DNA from: Haliscomenobacter hydrossis DSM 1100
Lineage (GTDB): Bacteria; Bacteroidota; Bacteroidia; Chitinophagales; Saprospiraceae
DNA length: 64,000 nucleotides
Reading direction: 5' to 3'
NCBI RefSeq assembly: GCF_000212735.1
Contig: NC_015510.1
Coordinates: 62,001-126,000 of the forward strand
Shown here one piece after another: positions 16,653-25,369 of this stretch. How positions within the stretch are numbered: position 1 is the stretch's first letter; each line of letters opens with the position of its first letter. The notes beneath the pieces were generated by a model. That model did not search any database. It saw nothing but the letters and a program-made list of their open reading frames with translations, and was not told the DNA's origin. Made by a program: the position numbers and the translations under genes.

Positions 16653-17273
16653 CTATCCTCCCGATAATCTACGTTTAAGGCGTTCCAAAATTCGATGTAC
16701 TTTAACCTTCGCATTGTTCTCCGTCATGCCGAGGATTTCGGCAATCTCTTTGAACGACCTTTGCTCAAAAAAGCGCATTTCAATCAGTTGCATATCGTCG
16801 GTTTTCAGGTTTTCCAGTGCCCCCATCATTTTGCGGCGCAACAACTCCTGTTCTTCGGGATCCGATCCGATTTCATCAATCAAATCGTGCAAATGCAGGT
16901 CGTTTACACTGACCACCCGATTGCTTTGTTGTTGCCGAAAATGCTGGCTTACCTCATTTACGGCAATGCGAAACAGCCATGCCGAAAAGGGCACCCCCTG
17001 AAAGGTGTAGGTACTAATCTTTTGGAGCGCTTTGAGAAAAACTTGCGAACAAAGGTCGCCGGAGAGTTCCATATCGGTCGTGCGCCGATGGATCAGTCGA
17101 AAAACGGACTCATAGTAACGTTCATACAACGGACGGAACAGTGCCGGGTTGCCCTGGGCTGCGCGAATTTCCTCCCACTCTTGGTGTAATGCAGACTCCG
17201 AAACAGTCTTAGCAGACCGATCCATCCATTCATTTTTTGCAAGGGTACGACTAATTTGCAAATTTGCGAACAT
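16653..17273 (-). CDS. ECF-family RNA polymerase sigma factor
   Basis: A 206-residue sigma-70 family protein. Region 2 (FRPLYERYYESVFRLIHRRT, DLCSQVFLKALQKI, FSAWLFRIAVNEV) is linked to region 4 (MQLIEMRFFEQRSFKEIAEI, LGMTENNAKVKVHRILERLK), a helix-turn-helix for -35 recognition. M17 (MDRSAKT) is an alternative start. It is followed on the same strand by the putative anti-sigma membrane protein. It presumably responds to an envelope signal relayed by that protein; the regulon is unknown. Confidence 0.92.
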   Translation of the reverse strand: MFANLQISRTLAKNEWMDRSAKTVSESALHQEWEEIRAAQGNPALFRPLYERYYESVFRLIHRRTTDMELSGDLCSQVFLKALQKISTYTFQGVPFSAWLFRIAVNEVSQHFRQQQSNRVVSVNDLHLHDLIDEIGSDPEEQELLRRKMMGALENLKTDDMQLIEMRFFEQRSFKEIAEILGMTENNAKVKVHRILERLKRRLSGG

Positions 17274-17340
17274 CTGGACTTTTTTTCAGAGTAATTATTT
17301 TCCTATATAATGCAGATTTAAAAAAAGGTTACACTTTTTG

Positions 17341-17445
17341 AGTGACGAATTATTCGAATGACGAATGACAAATTACCTCGCATTGCCTCTAAGTTTTGAG
17401 TAGCGCTCCCCAATTCGTCATTCGTCATTCGAAAAATTCGTCACT
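17341..17445. repeat. 34-bp-arm palindrome of GACGAAT words
   Basis: The left arm 17341-17374 (AGTGACGAATTATTCG..., ATGACGAATGACAAATT) pairs with 17412-17445 with two mismatches across 37 nt. It overlaps the last codons and stop of the DUF4403 gene. Probably its terminator; the same word set recurs at 56514-56617. Confidence 0.82.
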
Positions 17446-18814
17446 TCTTCTTCTCCTCCACCATCACCTTCAAATTCCCCAATATCTCGATCCCAATGTT
17501 AAAGCCATTCGGTCCTAGGCGCAATTTGCCGATCTCCAGTCGGTCGATGTTGCCGGACATGCGCAGGCCGGAGCCCAGGCGGTAATTGTTCAGTTCGGCC
17601 TGGAGCATGTTTTTCATTTCTTCCAGGTTGTACTTCAGCAAAAAATTCATGTTGTCCTGAATGCGGTTTTTGATGGTAGAGCGCAACATCCAGGCCCCTC
17701 CTTTCATCAAAACATTTTTGGTGTCAAGGGTGAAATCCAGGTCTTTGATTTTAATTTTATTGGCGCTGAGGTCGTATTCCGGCGACCCGTTGAGGTAAAT
17801 GCTGCCGTTGTAGCTACCCGTCAGGCGGGTATTGACCACCACTTTGCTCTCATTCGTTCCGTAGAGTTTGAGGTCTTGTACCGTGACTTTGCGCTTGCCC
17901 GAAGAATAAGTTTCGCCCAGAACGTATTGTTTGGCAATTTTTTCGGCTTCTTCCCAGGCTATAGTGGTGTTCAGGTACATTTCCATCCCAGGAGCCAGTG
18001 CGGTATACATGGTGAGTGGGGGCAATTGCATAGCCTCTTTGTCTTCAGGGCGCGGCCCAATGTTGACCAGTGGTCTGGCCTCGATGACAATGGTCGTGGA
18101 AAGGGCATTGTTCACGATCCCCACCGGCGTCATGCCAATGGATGTAGGGTTGACTTGCAACCAGGCGCTGTATTCCGGCGATACCAACAGGGGCTGAAAC
18201 ATCATGTCCCAGGTGTCTTGAATCACCCGGCTCAGGCCCAGGTAGTCCTTGACTACATCGTCGATTTCACGACCGATGGACTTACGGGTTTTATTGAGCA
18301 CCAAATCCACCAAAGAACCGATCGGCACGTTGATGCTGCCCATTTGCAAGGTCGGGCGTCGGAGCCAGCGGTAACTAGAAATTTCGGTTTTGGTGACAAT
18401 CGACCAATCGGGCTGAATGCTGTATTCCGTTTTGAGGTCAAGTGAAATGTCTCCCGTGGCATCCAGCGTACCAAAGATCCCCCCGTTGTACTGGATGCTG
18501 AGCGCCAGGGGCAGCGCAAAAGAGATGGAAGTATTGTCGGCTTTGAACCCGATTTTGTTCAGTTTCGTGGCCTTGATTTTCATGTTGTCCCCATCGTCAA
18601 AGGAGTTGTCATTGAACAACACGCCCTGCAATTCGTTGTTGAGGGTTTCTTCCAAATCGCTAATTTTTAGCTCAATCGGAATGTGCAAAACCGAGCGTTT
18701 CTCCTCCGGCTCAGACGCGTAAATCGCCATAGGTGGTTCTATTTTACGTTGGGTTTGACAGGCCAGTAAAGAGGCCAATAAAATGAGCATGCTCAATCGT
18801 TCAAGGGATCTCAT
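17441..18814 (-). CDS. DUF4403 family lipoprotein
   Basis: A 457-residue protein with a lipoprotein signal (MLILLASLLAC, lipobox LLAC). The body matches DUF4403, a family of envelope proteins related to lipid-binding/barrel-like repeat proteins (VLHIPIELKISDLEETLN; TGDISLDLKTEYSIQPDWSI; IGSLVDLVLNKTRKSIGREI). A role in outer-membrane maintenance is suspected for the family but not demonstrated. The stop lies in the palindrome at 17341-17445. Confidence 0.85.
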   Translation of the reverse strand: MRSLERLSMLILLASLLACQTQRKIEPPMAIYASEPEEKRSVLHIPIELKISDLEETLNNELQGVLFNDNSFDDGDNMKIKATKLNKIGFKADNTSISFALPLALSIQYNGGIFGTLDATGDISLDLKTEYSIQPDWSIVTKTEISSYRWLRRPTLQMGSINVPIGSLVDLVLNKTRKSIGREIDDVVKDYLGLSRVIQDTWDMMFQPLLVSPEYSAWLQVNPTSIGMTPVGIVNNALSTTIVIEARPLVNIGPRPEDKEAMQLPPLTMYTALAPGMEMYLNTTIAWEEAEKIAKQYVLGETYSSGKRKVTVQDLKLYGTNESKVVVNTRLTGSYNGSIYLNGSPEYDLSANKIKIKDLDFTLDTKNVLMKGGAWMLRSTIKNRIQDNMNFLLKYNLEEMKNMLQAELNNYRLGSGLRMSGNIDRLEIGKLRLGPNGFNIGIEILGNLKVMVEEKKK

Positions 18815-18837
18815 GGTATAGATTTATGGTGTTAAGA

Positions 18838-18865
18838 ACGTAAGTCCGGTATTTCGGTTACGTTT
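18838..18865. promoter_or_regulatory. short palindrome upstream of the DUF4403 gene
   Basis: AACGTAA (18838-18844) and TTACGTT (18859-18865) are perfect reverse complements, with inner CCG/CGG. It lies 24-51 bp upstream of the DUF4403 start. Possible operator or leader hairpin; no direct support beyond symmetry. Confidence 0.3.
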
Positions 18866-19000
18866 TTACTGCAATTTTGGTAAAAATAATTGAAAAATTA
18901 AGGGATGTGGGTGGAATAGCGGTTTGTACGGCTGCTTTCAAACGCGCTTGGCCGTATTTGTATACGAGGGTTTATTCGACTGGGGTGAAGTCGGGCTTCT

Positions 19001-21988
19001 TCATTTTACTTGAGCTCCTTTCCAATCACTGAGGACTTGTTTTATTTCTTCCAATACCTCCGTCCAGACACTGTCGCGGTCAGGAGCAGCACTAATGGCG
19101 GTATAATTCCTCGGCAGACCTTGCAATTTGCTGAAGGGTGTATCTTCACAAGAGCAAACGCGTAGTTTGATGGGAATCACCCTCGCCGTGCCCGCTTCAT
19201 GGCGGCGCATCACTTCAGCCATTTCGGTATCCCAGATATCGTCCTTTGCCAAAAAATCGGAACTAAGCAGCAAAAAAACAATATCGGCTGTACCTAAAGC
19301 TTGATTAATTTCCTTGTCTCGTTCTGCGCCTGCGCTAATTTTTCGCTTATCCCAAAGGCGGATTTTTCCACTTCGGACGAGGGGGATGAGTTGTTTGTGT
19401 AATTCCTCTAGATGCTTCAAATCTTGCTCGGAATTTGAATGAGAAAAGAAGGCCAAGGGTGCCTTATTCTCGCCACCTGTTTTTACAGGAGCCTGGGTAT
19501 CCTTCATCACCACCGGCTCCCCTACCCGCAAGTTGTCAAAAACCAACAAATCGCCCAGCAATTGCAGCAATTCCACTTCTTCCAGGGACTTGTCGCATTC
19601 CACTACCCTTCTTCCTTTTTCGAGGCGGTTTTTCAGGTTGTCAAAATCAAAAAAGTGTTGTTTGTTTTTTCCATTTCGGCAACCCGAACAAGGACAAGGC
19701 ACTATTTCTGCAACTTTGATGCCCTTATAGCTGCTGTGCAGGTCGCGCAGGGTTTTCAGGATGGCGGTCAGCAGCCCCTTGCGGTTGCGGCCTTGCGCGC
19801 GAATACCAAATGCATCCCGCCCCTGCGATTTGGCCTTGACCACCTCGGCGAGGGCATCCGGCCAGCGCAGCACCACGCCGTTGCGCCAGACTAGGGTACG
19901 CCCTTGATCAATATCGGTATGGCGAGTGACAATGAACTGTGTCAACAATGCCTTGGGCAAAAACTCGTACTCGACGTATAATTCCAGGGATGCTTCCGGG
20001 GGAAGTTCCCAACCCTTTGGCGGCCTGGGCGACAGGAGTGGTGGTGCTACAAATTCCGAAACATTGGGCAGCGGATAAGCCATTTTGAACTGCTGCATCA
20101 ATTCGAGCAACTGCGGACGCATCTCACTATAAGTATCGTCCGACCAGATGCGGCGCAGATCCTCCCAATCAAAAAAGCCTTTTTTCTCTTCGGCCACGAT
20201 GCGGTCTTCGAGAATTTTATACACGGCATCAGTCGCCCACTCGTTTTTCAGAATAACGTACTGCCGCAACAAATCACTTTGCTGGTAGTGCAAACACACC
20301 CCTATTTTGTGCAAGACACTGCTCAAAATCAGTGCACTTTCCTTTTCTGGCAACTCGTTCTGGCGGCAGATCTTGAGGTATTCTCCGAAAGAAATAAAGT
20401 TTTCGTCCCGCCTGTGCTCCAATTCCCGACGAATGGCTGCCCAGTTTTTCGGGTATTCCACCAGGGTATGGGGAAGCGATTGGGCGTAAAGGTGGATGGC
20501 ATTTTTAAGGATATCAACATTTTTTTCACTGAGCAAATTGACCAAAAAATGCTGTTTGAGCAGCCCGGGAAAACGTTTTTGCCAGTGTTCTGGGTCAAAG
20601 GTACCGTAGCCAATGCCATCCTTGAATTCGTTGAGCACCGCCAGCAGCGGGCTGCCACCGCCAAAAAGTTGAGCAGTTTGTAGCCAATCATCGTAGTCAG
20701 TACCTCGATTGCCACTGTCGGCCACCAGCACATAAACCGCCCCTTCGGTGTAAAAAAACTGATGCAGGGGTTTGTATTTATCTTGCCCGGCAAAGTCCCA
20801 AATGTGTAATTTGAATTGCCGCCCCTCTGCAACCGGAAAGCCGTATTCACCAATGACGATGTCTACCCCCAGGGTTCGGTCAGTTTCCTTAGGCATAGCT
20901 TTGCCAAGTAGCCGATTGGCCAGCGAGGTTTTGCCTGCCCGGCCATCGCCGAGGAGGATGAGTTTGGCTTCGAGGAGAGGGGCGGCCCCAGTTTTTTCGA
21001 GTTGGCGGAAGTATTCAAGGATGGCGACATTACCTTGTTGGACTACATCCTCTGGAGGAGTCTGGAGTGGGTTGCCTTGAACGTTGATTTCCCAATATTT
21101 CGTCTCATAAGGCGACCTACAGATCACTTTCATTCCTTTCTCTTGAAAAAAATACTTTATTGGAGCTAGGTTGTTTAATTGATTGTATGCCAAGTCAATT
21201 TTTCTGAGGCTTGTCAATTTTTCTAACAATCCTATATCCTTGATTTTATTGAAGGTCAGGTCAAGGGTTTTCAGGCTCGTCATTTTTTCCAAAAAACCTA
21301 TGTCCTTGATTTTATTGAAACTAAGGTCAAGGATCTCCAGGCTCGTCACCTTATTCAAAAATCCAGCATCCTTGATTTTATTTCTACTTAGATCAAGTAA
21401 GCTTAGTTTGGTTAGTTTTTCCAAGAAAAACCAGACGTTAATATAATTAGAGCCGAGATATAGTGCACTTAGGTTGGTCAGGTTTTCCAGGAAATCACCA
21501 TCTCTGATATTGTTATAACTGATATCAAGCAAACTCAAATTGGTTAGTTTTTCCAGAAAATCGCCGTCTCTAATTTTATTATCAGAAAGGTTAAGCAAAC
21601 TCAGATTGGTAAGATTTTCTAAAAAAGACCAATCTCTAATCCTATTGGAACTGAGGTAAAGTTCGCTTAGATTAGTGAGGTTTTTCAAAAAGTCACCGTC
21701 GCTAATTCCCCAATTTTTACCCCATTCGCCGTTAAGTACTATTTTCGTTAACCCTGTTGGAAGATAGTTATCAGTCACCTTATTTAGGTAGTTGGGACTC
21801 ATCTTATTGCGGCTTTCAAACCATTTGCGTTGCTCGGCATCATACCACTCATTGGACACGATCAGTGTATCCAGCCAATATAGATCAGAGAGATCAGGTA
21901 GTTCTCTCAGCCCGCAGCGCCCCAGGTCCAAATAGCCAGTCCGTTCTTCCTTTTCACGTTCGATAAGCTCTTGGGCAAGTTTTGTCAT
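19001..21988 (-). CDS. Roco protein: LRR - Roc GTPase - COR - TIR
   Basis: A 995-residue multidomain protein. Residues about 104-279 carry eight 22-residue SDS22-like leucine-rich repeats (pattern LTNLSLLDLSxNKIRDGDFLEK). The Roc GTPase follows, with P-loop GDGRAGKTS at 347-355, switch II WDFAGQD at 397-403 and NEFKDG in the NKxD position. COR follows, with a CPCSGC...VEC cysteine cluster. Residues about 843-995 form a TIR domain (LAFFSHSNSEQDLKHL, IRLWDKRKISAGAERD, WDTEMAEVM) with the candidate catalytic Glu922. Roc-COR is a dimerising GTPase switch and bacterial TIRs are often NAD-cleaving effectors, so the protein may be a ligand-activated NADase (inference). It has its own promoter at 22046-22076. 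Confidence 0.9.
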   Translation of the reverse strand: MTKLAQELIEREKEERTGYLDLGRCGLRELPDLSDLYWLDTLIVSNEWYDAEQRKWFESRNKMSPNYLNKVTDNYLPTGLTKIVLNGEWGKNWGISDGDFLKNLTNLSELYLSSNRIRDWSFLENLTNLSLLNLSDNKIRDGDFLEKLTNLSLLDISYNNIRDGDFLENLTNLSALYLGSNYINVWFFLEKLTKLSLLDLSRNKIKDAGFLNKVTSLEILDLSFNKIKDIGFLEKMTSLKTLDLTFNKIKDIGLLEKLTSLRKIDLAYNQLNNLAPIKYFFQEKGMKVICRSPYETKYWEINVQGNPLQTPPEDVVQQGNVAILEYFRQLEKTGAAPLLEAKLILLGDGRAGKTSLANRLLGKAMPKETDRTLGVDIVIGEYGFPVAEGRQFKLHIWDFAGQDKYKPLHQFFYTEGAVYVLVADSGNRGTDYDDWLQTAQLFGGGSPLLAVLNEFKDGIGYGTFDPEHWQKRFPGLLKQHFLVNLLSEKNVDILKNAIHLYAQSLPHTLVEYPKNWAAIRRELEHRRDENFISFGEYLKICRQNELPEKESALILSSVLHKIGVCLHYQQSDLLRQYVILKNEWATDAVYKILEDRIVAEEKKGFFDWEDLRRIWSDDTYSEMRPQLLELMQQFKMAYPLPNVSEFVAPPLLSPRPPKGWELPPEASLELYVEYEFLPKALLTQFIVTRHTDIDQGRTLVWRNGVVLRWPDALAEVVKAKSQGRDAFGIRAQGRNRKGLLTAILKTLRDLHSSYKGIKVAEIVPCPCSGCRNGKNKQHFFDFDNLKNRLEKGRRVVECDKSLEEVELLQLLGDLLVFDNLRVGEPVVMKDTQAPVKTGGENKAPLAFFSHSNSEQDLKHLEELHKQLIPLVRSGKIRLWDKRKISAGAERDKEINQALGTADIVFLLLSSDFLAKDDIWDTEMAEVMRRHEAGTARVIPIKLRVCSCEDTPFSKLQGLPRNYTAISAAPDRDSVWTEVLEEIKQVLSDWKGAQVK

Positions 21989-22045
21989 GGTAGGTGGGTT
22001 TTAGCGGGTGGCAGGTTCTCACCACCAATCAAAAATGGATGCTGA

Positions 22046-22076
22046 CAAAACTAACAAAACCACGTTATTCTACCAA
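22046..22076 (-). promoter_or_regulatory. Roco promoter, -33 TTGG / -7 TAGTTTTG, 19-bp spacer
   Basis: On the minus strand TTGG (22073-22076) is followed by a 19-nt spacer and TAGTTTTG (22046-22053), matching the Bacteroidota sigma-ABfr-type consensus. It predicts transcription starting near 22040, about 50 nt before the Roco ATG at 21988. The gene therefore has its own promoter, separate from the esterase upstream. Confidence 0.6.
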
Positions 22077-22102
22077 CGAACGAATTACATTTTTTTGTTT
22101 AA

Positions 22103-22164
22103 CGCAGATTTCACACAGAAAAAATCTGTGTAAAATCTGTGCCTAAATCCGTATAAAATCTGCG
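22103..22164. terminator. nested hairpin downstream of the esterase
   Basis: The outer pair CGCAGATTT (22103-22111)/AAATCTGCG (22156-22164) encloses the inner perfect pair ACACAGA (22113-22119)/TCTGTGT (22125-22131). AAATCTGTG/AAATCCG words are repeated between them. It lies 15 bp after the esterase stop, so is a likely terminator. Confidence 0.6.
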
Positions 22165-22178
22165 CGAAATACCCCCTC

Positions 22179-24029
22179 CTACTCCTTCCAAATCTTCACG
22201 CCCAAACTCCTCCCTCCAGCCTGCGCCCGCAGCAGCAACATCCCCCTTGCCGCTTCCGGAATCTTCAAGGCCAACAAATGCTCCCCTGCACTCAGGTTCC
22301 CCTGAAACACCGTACTGATCTTTTGCCCCAATAAATTGTACACCTCGATCTGCAAAGTCAGGTCTTCTTCCAGACTCAAACTCACCCGTGCTCCCTCTTG
22401 ATAAAGCGTTGGCATCTTCATGTTTACGCCCAATAGTGACAAAGGCTGGCGAGTTGAGGTGCTTACCCCCCTTGCACGGTCCCAATAATCACTTTTTTGC
22501 GTACGCAAGCCTTCCGCGCTGGCTACGGGGGATTTGATGTCGAGGTAGGGGTCTTTTTGCCAATCGTAGGTCGGCCAAATGGTCAGGCCACTGCTATTGG
22601 GGTTGCCGGTACGCGCAAAATTGGTCCAATAATCCAGCATGGCTTTGGCCACTACTTTGTCGTTGTTGTTGTAAAAGGCACCTTTGCCGTAGTTCGTTTC
22701 TTCGACACTTTGAAAAATAAAGGCCAATTCCAGGCCATGTGCTGCACCGTAAATGCTGCCCAAACCCGCCTGGCTGTGCGAAAAAAGGTAGCGCCAAACG
22801 GGTTCGGTTTGAAACAGATCGAGTCCGCGGGCCAAGCGCCGGGCCGGGGCCGTAAATTGGGCATCGGTCAAGGCCTGAATGTAAGACTGGCGCGCCTGGG
22901 CATTGGTAGTTCCCGGAGGATACAGGGTCAATCCTTCCGCTTCATACGCTTCCGGAACCTGGGTGTCAAACAGGGTACGCACCTGGGCGGGCGTGACGAC
23001 CAAGGGGCTGGAAGCCGACATTTCATCGGCATTTGAACCCAGCATGACTGGCATTTTGTGGTGTTGTCCACTCAAAATAACCGAGGCGGGGTCTTTGGGA
23101 ATCACCAAACCATCCACCACGGGGCCCCAGCCGAGGCTCACCTTTCCGCCGGACAAGGGGCTTTCTAGTTCAGCGATGATTTTATCAATGGGCAGGGCCT
23201 TCAAACAAGCCAGCTGTTGTTCCAAAGTTCCAGTGGCGCAGCCCATGCGCGAGGCAAAAGATTTGCCGAAATTTTCGCCCAGCAAATAAGGTGAGGCAAT
23301 GGGTGAACCACTCTGGATACCTGCACGGTGAAACAAGTTTTTGGCGGAAGGCACCGTGAGCAGGACGGAGGTATTCACTGCGCCAGCCGACTCGCCAAAT
23401 ACCATGACGTTGTTGGGGTCGCCACCAAAACGTTCGATGTTGTTTTTGACCCATTCCAGGGCAAACACCTGATCCATGGTGCCGTAATTGCCGGAGGTTT
23501 TGGAGGTACTAGCCGCAGCCACGGCCGGGTGAGCCAAATACCCCAGCGCACCGAGGCGATAATTGATGGTCACGACCACCACATCTTTACGCGAGGCCAG
23601 GAATTTCCCGGTGTACAAGAGGGTTCCATTGACGGTTTCCGAAGCGGAGCCTTGTTGGTTGCCGCCACCGTGGATGAAAAACATCACGGGGCGTTTGCCA
23701 CTGAGGGCAGGTGTCCAGACGTTGAGGTACAAACAATCCTCTTGCCCTTCAATGATGGCCGTATCGGGATTGGTGGACTCGAAGTTTTTTTGGGGACATT
23801 TGGGCGCGAAGGCGGTAGCCATTTTGGCCGTCGTCCAGGCGCTGGGGGCTTGGGGGGCTTGCCAGCGCAGGTTTCCTACGGGTGGTTTGGCGTAGGGAAT
23901 TCCTTTAAAGGCCAGGGTTCCTTCTTCGGTGCTGCCGGAAATGGGGCCGTAGGTGGTGCTGACAGTAGTTTGGGCAAAAAACAGCGTCGCCCATAGACTC
24001 AGGAATAGGATGGTGGAAAATTGTTTCAT
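22179..24029 (-). CDS. secreted type-B carboxylesterase with T9SS sorting domain
   Basis: A 616-residue protein with a signal peptide (MKQFSTILFLSLWATLFFAQ) and a full alpha/beta-hydrolase carboxylesterase domain. It has GIPYAKPPVGNLRW, the oxyanion HGGG motif, the nucleophile elbow FGESAGAVN, and AAHGLELAFIF near the catalytic His. About 85 C-terminal residues (LSLEEDLTLQIEVYNLLGQK, then AGEHLLALKI) resemble a type IX secretion sorting domain. It is probably exported across the outer membrane and cleaves esters outside the cell. The substrate is not predictable. It lies upstream of the Roco gene on the same strand but is separated from it by a hairpin and a promoter. Confidence 0.9.
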   Translation of the reverse strand: MKQFSTILFLSLWATLFFAQTTVSTTYGPISGSTEEGTLAFKGIPYAKPPVGNLRWQAPQAPSAWTTAKMATAFAPKCPQKNFESTNPDTAIIEGQEDCLYLNVWTPALSGKRPVMFFIHGGGNQQGSASETVNGTLLYTGKFLASRKDVVVVTINYRLGALGYLAHPAVAAASTSKTSGNYGTMDQVFALEWVKNNIERFGGDPNNVMVFGESAGAVNTSVLLTVPSAKNLFHRAGIQSGSPIASPYLLGENFGKSFASRMGCATGTLEQQLACLKALPIDKIIAELESPLSGGKVSLGWGPVVDGLVIPKDPASVILSGQHHKMPVMLGSNADEMSASSPLVVTPAQVRTLFDTQVPEAYEAEGLTLYPPGTTNAQARQSYIQALTDAQFTAPARRLARGLDLFQTEPVWRYLFSHSQAGLGSIYGAAHGLELAFIFQSVEETNYGKGAFYNNNDKVVAKAMLDYWTNFARTGNPNSSGLTIWPTYDWQKDPYLDIKSPVASAEGLRTQKSDYWDRARGVSTSTRQPLSLLGVNMKMPTLYQEGARVSLSLEEDLTLQIEVYNLLGQKISTVFQGNLSAGEHLLALKIPEAARGMLLLRAQAGGRSLGVKIWKE

Positions 24030-24199
24030 GGTGTGGGTTTTGTTTTCTTTGACGCTTAAATGCGTTATGGGTTTAATTTTTTAATTTTAATTTAGTAAGA
24101 AAATTTTAACTGAGTAAAAAATATTTGTAAGAAGCGGTAAAAAACGCGTATTGTGAGGGTAATAATTATAAAATTTAACAATGAGTAGAAAAAATGGCT

Positions 24200-24562
24200 C
24201 TACTCCTTTTCCCATTCCAAGATAATGGTATCACCAGGATGACCGGATTCGAGTTCCAAAAACCGCCGGGTTTCCGGCAAGGTATCCATTGGAGACAAGA
24301 CCTGCAAAATCACGGGAGGATTGCGCAGGTCTGCACGTTTTTGTTCTTCGATAGAAATGCCAATGATGGTAGGTGCTACTATCGCGACCAAGAGCAAAAA
24401 GAACAAAACGATCTGCATAGAAATGCGCTGGGCATTTTTGTGCCAACGGTCATACGTATCCAAGCGCCGTTGCAATCGCCGCCATACATTGACCCCGGGC
24501 CGCTCAAGTGGTTTGGGGGCTTGTTGTCGAAACAATTCGCTGAGATCTCTATTCGCTTTCAT
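24200..24562 (-). CDS. small single-TM protein, putative anti-sigma partner
   Basis: A 120-residue protein with a charged cytoplasmic N-terminus (DLSELFRQQAPKPLERPG, VWRRLQRRLDTYDRWHK), one membrane span (about 48-70, MQIVLFFLLLVAIVAPTIIG) and a short outer tail. Its start overlaps the stop of the ECF sigma gene by four bases, so the two are translationally coupled. Topology and coupling suggest an anti-sigma or sigma-associated membrane protein, with no known motif. The outer part (about 50 residues) is too small for a large sensor domain. Confidence 0.72.
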   Translation of the reverse strand: MKANRDLSELFRQQAPKPLERPGVNVWRRLQRRLDTYDRWHKNAQRISMQIVLFFLLLVAIVAPTIIGISIEEQKRADLRNPPVILQVLSPMDTLPETRRFLELESGHPGDTIILEWEKE

Positions 24563-25176
24563 GGCTTGGTAGTTATTTTTACTGGGACTTCCACTTCTTC
24601 TTCCTCCTCTTCAATGTCAAACAATTCAATCCCAGGGTAACGAATTTGTTCAAGCAAACTCTTCAGTCGTTTTTTGGACAGGATCAACTGCGACTTGGAC
24701 GTATTGATGCTAATGCCCAGGATCTGCGCAATCTCGCGGTGTTTGTAGCCTTCGATCACGTAGAGGTTAAAGACGGTGCGGTACCCAATGGGGAGTAAGT
24801 CGATGAGGTTTAAAATGTCTTTGGCCACTAGTTCTTGGAGTACGGAAGTAGTCACTTGTACATCTATGTCGGTAAGTTCCAGTGTTTGGCTAAAATTGAC
24901 CCTTTTGCGCAAGGCCATCAGGGATTCGTTGACCACAATGCGGCGGATCCAGCCTTCAAAACTTCCTTCGCCCTTGTATTGCTCAATGTTGGTCAACACT
25001 TTGAAAAACGCCTCTATCAACACATCTTCCGCGTCTTCCTGGGTTTTAACATACCGCTTGCACACCCCAAACATATGGGGAGCAAAGCGGTCGTACAGGG
25101 CTTGCTGAGCCCTGCGGTCGCGTTGTCGGCAGGCATTAATGAGATCTTTTTCGCTCACAAAAAGCTGTTTAGCCAA
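24559..25176 (-). CDS. ECF-family RNA polymerase sigma factor
   Basis: A 205-residue sigma-70 family protein. Region 2 (LYDRFAPHMFGVCKRYVKT, EDAEDVLIEAFFKVLTNI, SFEGWIRRIVVNESLMALRK) and region 4 (LLPIGYRTVFNLYVIEGYKH, REIAQILGISINTSKSQLI) are complete. An acidic tail (DIEEEEEEVEVPVK) follows, which is unusual and might modulate DNA or anti-sigma binding. It is coupled to the small membrane protein downstream. Confidence 0.92.
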   Translation of the reverse strand: MAKQLFVSEKDLINACRQRDRRAQQALYDRFAPHMFGVCKRYVKTQEDAEDVLIEAFFKVLTNIEQYKGEGSFEGWIRRIVVNESLMALRKRVNFSQTLELTDIDVQVTTSVLQELVAKDILNLIDLLPIGYRTVFNLYVIEGYKHREIAQILGISINTSKSQLILSKKRLKSLLEQIRYPGIELFDIEEEEEEVEVPVKITTKP

Positions 25177-25369
25177 AGGAAGATTTGGAGTATACCTTTA
25201 CTTGATGCAATTTACATCGATTTTTGGCGTGAACAATGAAAAAAATATTGTAGCCCCTCTCTATTCTTCAACATTATCAAAGGCAATAAGTGTGTATTTT
25301 TTTACCAACACGTTCAAAATATCCCTGTTTTGACGATATTTGCACTCCGAAATTTTCAAAAACAGGAAA

